Positions 1-8,070 of a stretch of DNA of 32,081 nt are shown one piece after another (within the stretch, counting starts at the first letter, position 1; every line of letters starts with the position of its first letter). The notes beneath the pieces are model-generated. The model saw nothing but the letters and a program-made list of their open reading frames with translations, ran no database searches and was not told the DNA's origin. Made by a program: the position numbers and the translations under genes. The DNA is from JAJRXK01 sp964593155 (GTDB lineage: Bacteria > Krumholzibacteriota > Krumholzibacteriia > JAJRXK01): positions 1 through 32,081 of the forward strand of contig CAZQHE010000036.1 of NCBI GenBank assembly GCA_964593155.1. The letters run 5' to 3'.

Positions 1-1
1 C

Positions 2-1174
2 AAGAGTGCGTTCCTGGCCAGCATGAGCCACGAGATCCGCACCCCGATGACGGCAGTCCTGGGGTTCGCCGAGGCCCTGAAGGATCCCGACCTCGAGGAA
101 TCGGAGCGGGACGAAGCCGTCGACACCATCCTCGACAGCGGCAACTACCTGCTCGAACTGGTGAACCAGATCCTCGACCTGGCGAAGGTCGAGTCGGGAA
201 AGATCGAGATCGAAGTCGAACCGATCGACACGACGGCCTTCCTGCGCGGGGTTCGCGGGCTGCTCATCGGACGCGCTCACGACGCGAGCCTCGTCCTCGA
301 CGTGGTGATCGCCACCGACGTTCCTTCCCGGATCACCGGCGACGAACTGAAGATCCGGCAGATCCTGGTGAACCTGCTCGGTAACGCGATCAAGTTCACC
401 GAGGAGGGCGGCGTGGTCCTGCGCGTCTCCTACGACGACGGCGCGCATTCCATGGTCTTCGAGGTCGAGGACACCGGTCCCGGCATGGATCCCGACGACC
501 TCGAGCGGGTGTTCGAACCCTTCGAGCAGGCGTCGAGTGGTAGGAAGGGCGGGGGCACCGGCCTCGGCCTGCCCATTTCGCGCCGCTTCGCCGAGGCCAT
601 GGGTGGAACCCTGCACGCGAACAGCACGCCAGGACAGGGGTCGGTGTTCACCCTGACGCTACCCGTGGCTGTCGACGGCGACGCCGGCCGTCTCGAGGCG
701 GGTGAGACGCTGGAGACCGACGACGACGACGCCGGCGCGAGCGCCGATCGGGACGAGGCGCCTTCCACCGTGACGGGATCCGTCCGGGTCCTGGTGGCCG
801 ACGACGTGCAGGCCAACCGGATGCTCGTGCAGCGACTGCTCGAGCGTGCGGGGGTGACGGTGGTGACGGTCGTGGACGGGCAGGAGGCGCTCGACGCCGT
901 GCGCGCGGCCGACCCGTCCTTCGACGTGGTGCTCATGGACGTGCAGATGCCGCGGGTGGATGGCCTGACCGCCACGGCCGTGCTCCGCGACGAGTTCCCT
1001 GCGCTGCCGGTGCTCGGTCTGACCGCCGGCGTGACCGCCGAGGAGCGCGAGGCACTCGAAGAGGCCGGCATGCGCGAGTGGCTGTCCAAGCCTCTGCAGC
1101 GCGACGAACTGATCGACCGGGTACGGCACTGGGCTGCGGGGTCACGGCCGTCCGCCCCGATCGACGGCGTCTGA
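2..1174 (+). CDS. Hybrid sensor histidine kinase with C-terminal receiver (5' partial)
   Basis: The window opens inside this gene: the frame runs from base 2 without a start, and the first readable residues are KSAFLASMSHEIRTPM, the HisKA phosphoacceptor box (His codon at 29-31). An HATPase_c domain follows, with an N-box (NLLGNAIKF), a G1 box (DTGPGM) and a G2 box (GGTGLGLPISRR). After an acidic linker comes a receiver domain (RVLVADDVQANRML), whose phosphoacceptor Asp is in LMDVQMP (codon 938-940) and whose conserved Lys is in LSKPL. It is a cytoplasmic-facing kinase that autophosphorylates and passes phosphate to its own receiver. The sensor part lies outside the window, so the signal is unknown. 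The ATG at 23 is internal to the HisKA domain and is not the real start. It ends before a GC-rich palindromic spacer. Confidence 0.95.
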   Translation, partial: KSAFLASMSHEIRTPMTAVLGFAEALKDPDLEESERDEAVDTILDSGNYLLELVNQILDLAKVESGKIEIEVEPIDTTAFLRGVRGLLIGRAHDASLVLDVVIATDVPSRITGDELKIRQILVNLLGNAIKFTEEGGVVLRVSYDDGAHSMVFEVEDTGPGMDPDDLERVFEPFEQASSGRKGGGTGLGLPISRRFAEAMGGTLHANSTPGQGSVFTLTLPVAVDGDAGRLEAGETLETDDDDAGASADRDEAPSTVTGSVRVLVADDVQANRMLVQRLLERAGVTVVTVVDGQEALDAVRAADPSFDVVLMDVQMPRVDGLTATAVLRDEFPALPVLGLTAGVTAEEREALEEAGMREWLSKPLQRDELIDRVRHWAAGSRPSAPIDGV

Positions 1175-1218
1175 GCCGGAACGCCGCGGCGCCGCGGCGG
1201 AGCTGGTGCTTTCCGGCT
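1174..1218. terminator. Palindromic spacer, possible terminator after the histidine kinase
   Basis: An 8-bp inverted repeat (AGCCGGAA at 1174-1181, TTCCGGCT at 1211-1218) encloses a 16-base perfect GC palindrome at 1183-1198. No T-tract follows, so intrinsic termination is uncertain. The rest of the 96-base spacer before the next gene shows nothing else I recognise. Confidence 0.3.
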
Positions 1219-1270
1219 ATCCTGGAAGCTCTTCCACTCCGGATCCAGACTTCGACCAGGCCCTCCGATC

Positions 1271-2434
1271 ATGTTCATCCTCGACGAACCCTACGTGTCG
1301 CCGCAGCTGCGGCGTGCGGCCACCGAACTCGGCGTGCCCGTTCTCGACAATGCCTGCGCCAGGCGCGCGCTGCGTGGGGCGGACCTCGTGGGAGACGACG
1401 ACTTCGCGCAGCACTACCTCGAGCAGGATCGTCCGCGCCTGTACACGAACTCCGAGAACGCGCTCGGCTGGGTTCGCGACCGTCTCGCGGGAACCGACCT
1501 GCCCGCGCAGGTGGAGTCCCTGAAGGACAAGGTGCGCTTTCGGGAACTCCTGGCCGACCTCGATCCCGAGTACCGCTTCGAGGAAGTGTCGCTGGCCGAT
1601 CTCGACGACGTCGACCCGACGGTGTTCTCCGGTCCCTTCGTCGCCAAGCCGGCGGTGGGCTTCTTCAGTCTGGGTGTGCAGATCGTCGAGGAGCCGCAGG
1701 AATGGCCGGCGGCGGCGGAGCGTCTGCGTGCGGCGGGCGAACGGTTCCGGGGTCTGTATCCCGACGCCGTGCTCGAACTCGATCGTTTCGTGCTCGAGCA
1801 GGTGATCGAGGGCGACGAGTTCGCCGTCGACGCCTACTACGACCACGAGGGCGCGGTCACGATCGTGAACGTGCTCGAACATCCCTTTGCCCACGGGGCC
1901 GACGTGAGCGATCGCGTGTACCGCGTACGGCCGGCGGTGATCGAGCGCACGCACGATGCGTTCGTGGAGCACCTCGAGGAGCTCGGTCGTCGCGCGGGCC
2001 TGCGCGACGTGCCGATCCACGTGGAGTTCCGCATCGCCGACGATGGCACGGTCCGACCGATCGAGGCGAATCCCATGCGCTTCGGTGGGTGGTGCGCCAC
2101 CGACATCGCCTCGCACGGATGGGGCTTCTGTCCCTACACCACGTTCCTGCGCGACGAGCGACCCGACTGGAAGCGCCTGTGCGACGAGCAGTCGGGCTGG
2201 ACCACCGCGCTCGTGGTGGCCGACCTGCCCTCCGATCTCGACCGCACCCGCGTGGCCGCGATCGACTACGACGCGTTCACCGCGCGTTTCTCCCGTCCAC
2301 TGGAACTGCGCCGCGTCGAGGATCCGCGCCACCCCGTTTTCGCCTTCCTCTTCGTGCGCGTCCGCGACGACGAGCTCGACCAGCTCGACGAGATCCTGCA
2401 CGCCGACCTCACCGAGTACGTGCGGCTGGCTTGA
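1271..2434 (+). CDS. ATP-grasp domain protein
   Basis: 387 aa and soluble, with no signal peptide or membrane segment. The second half of the protein matches the ATP-grasp fold: a nucleotide-binding strand and glycine-rich loop (VAKPAVGFFSLGV, about residues 124-136), the EQVIEGDEFAVD segment (176-187), and the metal-binding end PIHVEFRI...PIEANPMRFGG with Glu265 and Asn267 (249-273). These enzymes join a carboxylate to an amine or thiol through an acyl-phosphate; the substrate here cannot be read from sequence. The N-terminus (DEPYVSPQLRRAA) looks like a pre-ATP-grasp domain. No biosynthetic partner gene is adjacent: upstream is a kinase and downstream are two small envelope proteins. The ATG at 1271 gives a start matching the domain boundary; no strong ribosome-binding site is visible. 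Confidence 0.85.
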   Translation: MFILDEPYVSPQLRRAATELGVPVLDNACARRALRGADLVGDDDFAQHYLEQDRPRLYTNSENALGWVRDRLAGTDLPAQVESLKDKVRFRELLADLDPEYRFEEVSLADLDDVDPTVFSGPFVAKPAVGFFSLGVQIVEEPQEWPAAAERLRAAGERFRGLYPDAVLELDRFVLEQVIEGDEFAVDAYYDHEGAVTIVNVLEHPFAHGADVSDRVYRVRPAVIERTHDAFVEHLEELGRRAGLRDVPIHVEFRIADDGTVRPIEANPMRFGGWCATDIASHGWGFCPYTTFLRDERPDWKRLCDEQSGWTTALVVADLPSDLDRTRVAAIDYDAFTARFSRPLELRRVEDPRHPVFAFLFVRVRDDELDQLDEILHADLTEYVRLA

Positions 2435-2564
2435 TCGCCGTCGGGGATCCCCCCGGCCCGGTCTGCACGATCACCCCGTGGGAGCGGGCGCTCGCCGTGT
2501 CTAGCGTTTGACGAGCACAGGGCGGCGGCGTCGTGCCGTCGTCCCGACGCGTCTGCGAGGAAGC

Positions 2565-2948
2565 ATGACCATCACCGTGACCCTGGGCGAGATTGCCGCT
2601 CTCGTGATCGCCGTGGCCCTGGTCGTCGTGGCGGTCGCGGTGGTGCGGACGACCTCGCGGTTGCAGGTCACCCTGGCCGAGGTCGACGAGACGCTCCGCC
2701 GTCTGCGGCCGCGCACCGAACGCGTCCTGGAACGGACCGAGGACGAATTGGCCCGGCTGTCGATCGTCACGCAGCGCCTCGGCAGCATCAGCCAGCACGT
2801 CGACGAGGTCACCGGCAACGCCGCCGACACCGTGAATCCCCTGATCGACGACGTCGATCGACTGCGTCGGTCCACCGATCACGTGATGGCGGCCGTGAAG
2901 GGTGCCCAGGCCACCATCCACGCGCTGCGCAGGGACCGATCGGCATGA
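2565..2948 (+). CDS. DUF948-like membrane-anchored coiled-coil protein
   Basis: 127 aa. One hydrophobic N-terminal segment (about residues 7-26, LGEIAALVIAVALVVVAVAV) is followed by a predicted long amphipathic helix (TTSRLQVTLAEVDETLRRLRP...). This is the arrangement of DUF948 proteins, small general-stress or envelope proteins often found next to YtxH-type genes. The ATG at 2565 is preferred over an upstream in-frame start at 2508 because GAGGAAGC lies directly before it and the membrane segment then begins at the N-terminus. The next gene starts close to its end (a possible upstream start would overlap it by 4 bases), suggesting an operon. Precise function is unknown. Confidence 0.75.
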   Translation: MTITVTLGEIAALVIAVALVVVAVAVVRTTSRLQVTLAEVDETLRRLRPRTERVLERTEDELARLSIVTQRLGSISQHVDEVTGNAADTVNPLIDDVDRLRRSTDHVMAAVKGAQATIHALRRDRSA

Positions 2949-2980
2949 ACGACTCCGATTCCCGACGAGAGAGGAACGCC

Positions 2981-3352
2981 ATGAGCAAGGAGAACACGGC
3001 TCTCGCCTTCGTCGCCGGAGCGCTGGCCGGAGGGATCACCGCGCTCCTGCTGGCACCGAAGAGCGGCCGCGAGACCCGCGCGGCCGTCCAGGACTCCGCG
3101 CGCGAATCGTTGGAACAGGGGCGCGAGAAGGTCGAGCACGTCGCCAACACCGCGGCCGAACGGACCCGCGACGCGGCCGAGTCGGTGGCCGACCGCACGC
3201 GCCACGCCAGCGAGTCGGTGGCCGAGACCGCCTCGCACGCCACCGACACCGCGCAGGATCGGGTCGAGGCGACCCGCGAGGCCTTCGAGGCCGGCCGCCG
3301 TGCCTACGCCGAGGAACTCGAGCGCCGGCACGAACAGGAAGCCAAGGGTTGA
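2981..3352 (+). CDS. YtxH-like general stress/envelope protein
   Basis: 123 aa. The N-terminus is the characteristic YtxH block: a short glycine/alanine-rich membrane segment ending in a basic turn (AFVAGALAGGITALLLAPKSGRETR, split here by position: residues about 8-32). An alanine-rich helical tail follows, with loosely repeated heptads (AAERTRDAAESVADRTRHA, then SESVAETASHATDTAQD), resembling apolipoprotein- or LEA-like helices. Family members are linked to stress responses, with no known enzyme activity. The ATG at 2981 has AGAGAGGAA just upstream; an in-frame ATG at 2945 overlaps the upstream stop codon and would add 12 polar residues. It is probably co-transcribed with the DUF948-like gene, and together they form a small envelope-stress pair. 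Confidence 0.8.
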   Translation: MSKENTALAFVAGALAGGITALLLAPKSGRETRAAVQDSARESLEQGREKVEHVANTAAERTRDAAESVADRTRHASESVAETASHATDTAQDRVEATREAFEAGRRAYAEELERRHEQEAKG

Positions 3353-3359
3353 TCGCAGT

Positions 3360-3447
3360 GACGCGGACGGGGCGGTGCCAGGGGTGTACGGCCGGGATTC
3401 CCGGCCCGGGCCCCATCGACAGGGGTGGCATCGTCACCGTCCGCGTC
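3360..3447. terminator. Convergent intergenic inverted repeats
   Basis: Between the convergent YtxH-like and GH57-like genes an 11-bp inverted repeat (3360-3370 with 3437-3447) encloses a short hairpin (GGCCGG 3390-3395, loop GATTC, CCGGCC 3401-3406). This could end transcription from both sides, though no T-tract is present. Confidence 0.4.
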
Positions 3448-3452
3448 CGCTC

Positions 3453-6400
3453 CTACTTGGCCAGGACCACGCGCTGGACCGCTACCGATCCCAGCGCCGC
3501 CAACCGCACCAGATAGACACCGCTCGCCAGATCCTCGCCGTCGAGCACGAGCGAGTGCGTGCCGACCGCGGCCGGCCCTTCGCGCAGCGTCGACACGCGG
3601 CGTCCGCGGAGGTCGAAGACCGCCAGGTCCACGTGCGCGGCGCGCGCCAGGTCGAAGCGGATCTCCGTCCGCGGGTTGAAGGGATTCGGCCGGGCCGCGT
3701 GCAGGGTCACCGGTCCCCGGGTCGCGGGCGGGGCACCGACCACCGTCCGCTGCACTTCGTAGAACTCGTCGAGCGTGACCGTGTCGTCGCCGTCACCCGT
3801 CGGCGCCTGGTCGACGAGAGAGGCGCCGTCGTCACTTCCGTAGCGCAACGCGGCCACGTGGAAACTCGTCGGAACCGTCCCTCCGAATTCCGCGGCGAGA
3901 TCGATGCGTGCCTCGAGCACCGAGCCACTGGCCACGTCGGCACCGCCGTCGGCACCGAACCAGCCACACCACCCGTTGCTCGCCTCCGAGCCGACGAAGG
4001 CGCTCCACTGAGGTACGGTGCCGGCCTTCGCCCACGGCGCGGCGACCGACGGCGCACCGTCGGCAGCGACCATCAGGAAGACGTCGTCACCGCTGCCGGC
4101 GGCCGGCGCCGTCGCGAGGTACAGCCAGTCGCCCTGGATCTGCAGGTGCAGGGTGTCGGTGCCGTCGACGGTCGTCGTGCCCGCGTCGAGTGTTCCGTCG
4201 ATCGTGAACGGCGGTTCGAAGGCGGTGCCGCCGTCGAAGGGGATCGCCCAGTCCTGGCCGCCGTTGTTGTTCCAGCTGCCGTCGGCGTAGTGCAGCACGA
4301 AGTCGAGTCGTGACGGCGTGGCGTCGCCGAAGGGACCGAGTTCGAGTACCCGGTCGTCGCCCTGCTGGGCGAAGGGCGTCTCGACGGCGGGGCCGGTGCC
4401 GTCGTACAGCACGGTGCCGGCCGGCCACACCGAGGTCGGCGGGGTGGTGAAGTCGTCGAAGCCCCAGTGCAGCGACACGTCGCGCGTCTCGCCGGGCAGG
4501 GTGATGGTCACCACGTCCTGCGGTCCGGGCTCCTGCGGCGACCACGTCACGCCGGTGGCCACGGTGCCGCCCGGGCCCACGGCCACGTGGTCGATCGGGC
4601 TGTCGGTGACGTTGCCGTTCGTATCGACGGCGCGCACGGTGACGTCGTACAGCGTGCCGGGCGTGGCCTCGACGGTGGCGCTGTAGCGCGTCGCGCGCAC
4701 GGTGGGGAGCGGGTCCGTGGTCGGCGCCGGCAGCGGATCCACGCTCATCGGGATCTCCTGCCATGCACCCACGTCCGGTCCGCCCGCGAAGGTGGCGTTG
4801 TCCGGAGCGTCGATCGGCAGCGTGCCGTCGAGGTCCTCGCGCACGCGCAGGGTCACGCTCTGCACGCCGGCGTGGTCGTCGACCAGGGTCCACACCTCGA
4901 AGTCGGTCGGCTGGACCACGCCCCACTCGGTCGCACCCGGATTGTAGGGCTCGCGTTGCGGTGCGAACACGGTCGGGCCGACGGAGTCGTCGGTGCCGTC
5001 GAGGAGCGTGCCGAGTTCCTGCAGGGCGAGGTTCGCGGCGCGTGTGGGCTGCGAGTCCCACACGCCGTCCAGGCTGAAGTCCCAGTACCAGTAGTCGCTG
5101 GCCTGACCGTTCAACAGGAAGTCCTGCGCGGCGAGCGTGCGCGGATCGGTCGGGGCGACGTCGAGCGCCTGCCGCACGCGGTTGGTCGCGGCGGTGAGCA
5201 CCGCCCAGCTGTTGCGGTCGGGGGACTCGCCGTCGGCGTTCGGATCGCCGAGCCACTTGGCGAACTCGGGGTCGCCGTTGTCGGCGCCGCTCCAGCTTCC
5301 CGGCTCGACGTGGATCAGGTCGTCGGCCGCGGGCGGGAAGCGATCGAGGTAGTCCTGGATCGTGGTTGCCTCGAAGCGATCGGGATTGGCCAGCAACCAC
5401 TGCACGAAGGCGTCGAAGTTCGCGTGGTAGTAGCTGTCGCTGCCACCGCCGTGGTTGTCGCCGTCGTGGTGCAGCACCACGAGGATCGGGTGCGCGGGGT
5501 CGGTGTTGAAGGGCTCGAGCTGCGACATCACCGCCTCGTAGTCGAGCGCGCCGAAGCCGCCACGGCCGTCCTCGTTGCCCAGGTAGCGCGAGGTGGGCAC
5601 GGCGACGATGCGCTTCACCTCGCCCGTCACCGGGTCGATGGTCTGCATCCAGTGCGGCTGGTGCCCCCAACGCGCCGACACCGGCGTCGGCGCCCACAGA
5701 CCGCTCAGCGACACCCAGTCGCCCGGATCCGGATTGCGCACCTCGGCCGCGTTCGGCTCGACGAGGTTGCCGCCGGAGTTCCAGGGATAACCCTCCGCGG
5801 CGCGGTCGAAGTGCACGTTGTCCACGAGCACCCACTCGAGACCGGCGTCCACGAGTGCGCCGATCATGCGCGGGTGGACGGCGTTCTCCGGCGGGAAGAT
5901 ACCGCGCGACGCCGGAGCGCCGATCCGGTCGGCGAGGATCCGACGGTGCCGGGCGATCTGCGCGCCCACGTCTTCGGGCGCGATCAAGGGCATGAGCGGG
6001 TGGTGCTCGCCGAAGGCCACCATGTCGATGCGCGGATTACCGAGCGCGGTGTTCGCCGTCGACCACTGCGTCCACGACGAGGTCCACGTGGCGAACTGTC
6101 CGTAGCCCGCCGCGGCCAGGGCGTCGAGGTTGCGCACCAGCGATCCCGAGAAGCTGACCTGCGCACCGAGGTGCGGCAGGCCGGCGGCCACCCCGCTCGC
6201 CACCGCGTCACCGGGCCAGGTCGTGTAGGGACCCGTCCGCGTGAGATGCACGTCGATCACCGAGAAGGGATAGCGCCCGTTCGCGTCGGTCTCGACCACC
6301 GTCTCGCCCGGTTGGTAGATCGGCTGGTGCATGTGCCACAGGAAGGCGATGTGGATCTTCGGCGGATCTTCGGCAGGGGCGGCCGCGGGAGCGAGCAGGG

Positions 6401-6464
6401 CCGCGACGAGCAGCAGGGAGCACGCGGCGCGCGCGCTCGGCAGAGGAATCGGAGTCGGACGCAT
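3453..6464 (-). CDS. Secreted GH57-like glycoside hydrolase with FlgD-like C-terminal domain
   Basis: 1003 aa. A signal peptide (residues 1 to about 31, ending APAAAPA) leads into a GH57 barrel: motif 1 is FLWHMHQPIYQPGE (His-Gln-Pro at 46-48), and the nucleophile region is GIFPPENAV, where Glu193 sits at the position of the GH57 catalytic glutamate. A later VLHHDGDNHGGGSDSYYH segment is where the motif with the acid/base Asp is expected. GH57 enzymes act on alpha-glucans (amylase, amylopullulanase, branching). The middle and C-terminal thirds are beta-rich and resemble carbohydrate-binding or Ig-like modules. The last 85 residues are an FlgD-like domain (ARPNPFNPRTEIR, then DLRGRRV, ending QRVVLAK), probably for sorting or surface attachment. 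The start at 6464 is chosen for the signal peptide; the frame stays open upstream to 6941 but that part lacks sense. Substrate is not proven. Confidence 0.88.
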   Translation of the reverse strand: MRPTPIPLPSARAACSLLLVAALLAPAAAPAEDPPKIHIAFLWHMHQPIYQPGETVVETDANGRYPFSVIDVHLTRTGPYTTWPGDAVASGVAAGLPHLGAQVSFSGSLVRNLDALAAAGYGQFATWTSSWTQWSTANTALGNPRIDMVAFGEHHPLMPLIAPEDVGAQIARHRRILADRIGAPASRGIFPPENAVHPRMIGALVDAGLEWVLVDNVHFDRAAEGYPWNSGGNLVEPNAAEVRNPDPGDWVSLSGLWAPTPVSARWGHQPHWMQTIDPVTGEVKRIVAVPTSRYLGNEDGRGGFGALDYEAVMSQLEPFNTDPAHPILVVLHHDGDNHGGGSDSYYHANFDAFVQWLLANPDRFEATTIQDYLDRFPPAADDLIHVEPGSWSGADNGDPEFAKWLGDPNADGESPDRNSWAVLTAATNRVRQALDVAPTDPRTLAAQDFLLNGQASDYWYWDFSLDGVWDSQPTRAANLALQELGTLLDGTDDSVGPTVFAPQREPYNPGATEWGVVQPTDFEVWTLVDDHAGVQSVTLRVREDLDGTLPIDAPDNATFAGGPDVGAWQEIPMSVDPLPAPTTDPLPTVRATRYSATVEATPGTLYDVTVRAVDTNGNVTDSPIDHVAVGPGGTVATGVTWSPQEPGPQDVVTITLPGETRDVSLHWGFDDFTTPPTSVWPAGTVLYDGTGPAVETPFAQQGDDRVLELGPFGDATPSRLDFVLHYADGSWNNNGGQDWAIPFDGGTAFEPPFTIDGTLDAGTTTVDGTDTLHLQIQGDWLYLATAPAAGSGDDVFLMVAADGAPSVAAPWAKAGTVPQWSAFVGSEASNGWCGWFGADGGADVASGSVLEARIDLAAEFGGTVPTSFHVAALRYGSDDGASLVDQAPTGDGDDTVTLDEFYEVQRTVVGAPPATRGPVTLHAARPNPFNPRTEIRFDLARAAHVDLAVFDLRGRRVSTLREGPAAVGTHSLVLDGEDLASGVYLVRLAALGSVAVQRVVLAK

Positions 6465-6507
6465 CGGAACTCTCGGGAGGGGGAGTCGGTCGGGAGCGGT
6501 CTCCGTG

Positions 6508-6513
6508 ATGATA
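6508..6513 (-). promoter_or_regulatory. Possible -10 box of the GH57-like gene
   Basis: The minus strand reads TATCAT 44 bases before the chosen start at 6464. No convincing -35 box is seen 16-18 bases further upstream. The 247-base divergent spacer (6465-6711) must hold promoters for both flanking genes; nothing else in it is recognisable. Confidence 0.3.
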
Positions 6514-6711
6514 GCCCGAGGAACGCCGTTACCGGGTGGGTGCTTCACAGGTTCGGAACGGAATCGGTGTCGGCCGGCGGCGTCGCGGCGCGGTGGGCCT
6601 TCCAACGATTGCCGGGTGTTTCCGTCGACCGTGGGCCGCGCCGGGCGTCTCCTCGGTGGACGGAAGAACCGACGCGTCGCGTCGGGGCCGCCACGCACCA
6701 GGAGGTCCGCC

Positions 6712-7854
6712 TTGATCCGCTTTCTCTTTCTCATCGCGGTCGTGGTCTGCGCGCCGGCGGTCGCGGCCGACACCACACCGGAAGGCGACGAACCCTTCGA
6801 CGTGCGCTTCCGCGATCGCTTCGGCAACGACGGGCTGGACTTCCTCCAGACCCGTGGCGGCGCCCTCGGGCTCGACGACGCCGAGATCCAGCTCCTCGCC
6901 GAAGCGGCTGCGCAGGGAGCGACGGGCCTGCGCATGGGCAATTCGCCGGACGAGGTCCGGGTGTACCGCGACTTCGATCCCCGGCTGCGCGAGGAGAACG
7001 TGAGCGTGTACGTCCGCTACGCGGGTCGGAACCAGGCGCGCGCCTTCCTCGAGCTGGCCTACGAGGACGACACCCGCGCGCCGTTCCGGTTCGGCGTGGA
7101 CGAGGACGGGACCATGGTGCTCTCGTCGCCGGACCTCGACCGCGACGGTCCCCCGAACGTGCGCTTCGAACCCGGGTGGTACGACCTCACCGTCCACCGC
7201 CAGGGCTACCAGGTCGAGATCTACGTCGGCGAGAGGAGGCTGGCGCGGTGGCTCGACCGCGAGCCGTGGAAGCGCGTGTCGCTCGTGCGCACGGGAGCGG
7301 CCGATCGCTACGCCTGGTTCGACGACCTACGGGTCTACACCGGCCCGCCGTGGTTCGAGGAGAACGAGCGCATCGTGGCCTCGCGTGGGGAGCGACGGAT
7401 GATGCTCGGGATCCGGGGCGTGTCGAGCTGGGACGACGCCGGCGGGCCCGAACGCAAGGAGGTGCGCAGCTTCGAACTCGAGTGGTCCGGAAACGTGTCG
7501 CCGTCGACCCGGATGGGGGTGCAGCTGGGGCGCCGCGAGATCCTGGCGTCGTCGGACGTCCTGCTGGTCGGCGGGATGTTCGAGCAGAAGGTCGTCAGCA
7601 CCGATCTCTTCATCCGCGGCGAGCTCGGATTCGCCCAGAGCGGAGACGACGACGAGCCCATGGCCTGGTTCGGCGCGGCCCTGGGCTACGAGTGGCGGGT
7701 GCTGCCGCGGTTGAGCGTGGTGCCCTCGGTCGGGTTGCGCCGCATGCTCCACTCGCTGGCGACGATCGACATGGTCCCGGTGGCCCTCACCCTCCGGTAC
7801 CAGTTCCTGGGACCCGTGGCCGGGTCCGACCCACCGGCGCCCGACCCCCGATGA
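6712..7854 (+). CDS. Secreted lectin-like / outer-membrane beta-barrel protein
   Basis: 380 aa. Residues 1 to about 19 form a signal peptide (LIRFLFLIAVVVCAPAVAAD). The middle (roughly 80-210) has the strand pattern of a concanavalin-like (LamG/DUF1080) jelly roll: VSVYVRYAG, FRFGVDEDGTMVLSS, WYDLTVHRQGYQVEIYVGERRLARW, RYAWFDDLRVY. The last 150 residues alternate polar and hydrophobic residues in strands and end in LTLRYQFLGP, typical of an eight-strand outer-membrane barrel, followed by a short acidic tail. The start is TTG at 6712, decided by a strong AGGAGG at 6700-6705, six bases upstream; there is no in-frame ATG near the signal peptide. It is divergent from the GH57-like gene and may share its regulation. 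No exact family recognised. Confidence 0.7.
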   Translation: MIRFLFLIAVVVCAPAVAADTTPEGDEPFDVRFRDRFGNDGLDFLQTRGGALGLDDAEIQLLAEAAAQGATGLRMGNSPDEVRVYRDFDPRLREENVSVYVRYAGRNQARAFLELAYEDDTRAPFRFGVDEDGTMVLSSPDLDRDGPPNVRFEPGWYDLTVHRQGYQVEIYVGERRLARWLDREPWKRVSLVRTGAADRYAWFDDLRVYTGPPWFEENERIVASRGERRMMLGIRGVSSWDDAGGPERKEVRSFELEWSGNVSPSTRMGVQLGRREILASSDVLLVGGMFEQKVVSTDLFIRGELGFAQSGDDDEPMAWFGAALGYEWRVLPRLSVVPSVGLRRMLHSLATIDMVPVALTLRYQFLGPVAGSDPPAPDPR

Positions 7855-7860
7855 TCGGGT

Positions 7861-7934
7861 CGGAGCCGGGGAGGTCGGCACTCGACCAGGCTCCCGAACG
7901 GCGAGCGCGTCCCGTCCCCGGCTCCGGGACGCGA
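7861..7934. terminator. Two competing hairpins between convergent genes
   Basis: A 12-bp perfect inverted repeat (7861-7872 with 7915-7926) overlaps a 9-bp hairpin CGCGTCCCG (7906-7914), 10-base loop, CGGGACGCG (7925-7933). The second arm of the large repeat is the loop of the small one, so both cannot form together. Likely a terminator region for the gene ending at 7854 and its convergent neighbour; no T-tract. Confidence 0.4.
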
Positions 7935-8070
7935 ACACAGTCGCCGATCCGGTGGCCGGTCGGGAAGGGTCAGCGGTGGCAAGGGGTGGCAAGCAGCGCG
8001 TTCGCAGCCGTTTCCGAAGGCTTCCGGTGGCCGGCGCGAGGTCGGTGAGGGCGTGGAGTCCGGGGTGGGA

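Noticed and set aside
4467..8048. Very long plus-strand open frame of more than 1000 codons across the GH57-like gene and beyond
   Set aside because: It is antisense to a well-supported secreted enzyme, is arginine/alanine/glycine-rich without domains, and arises because GC-rich codons seldom form stops on the opposite strand.
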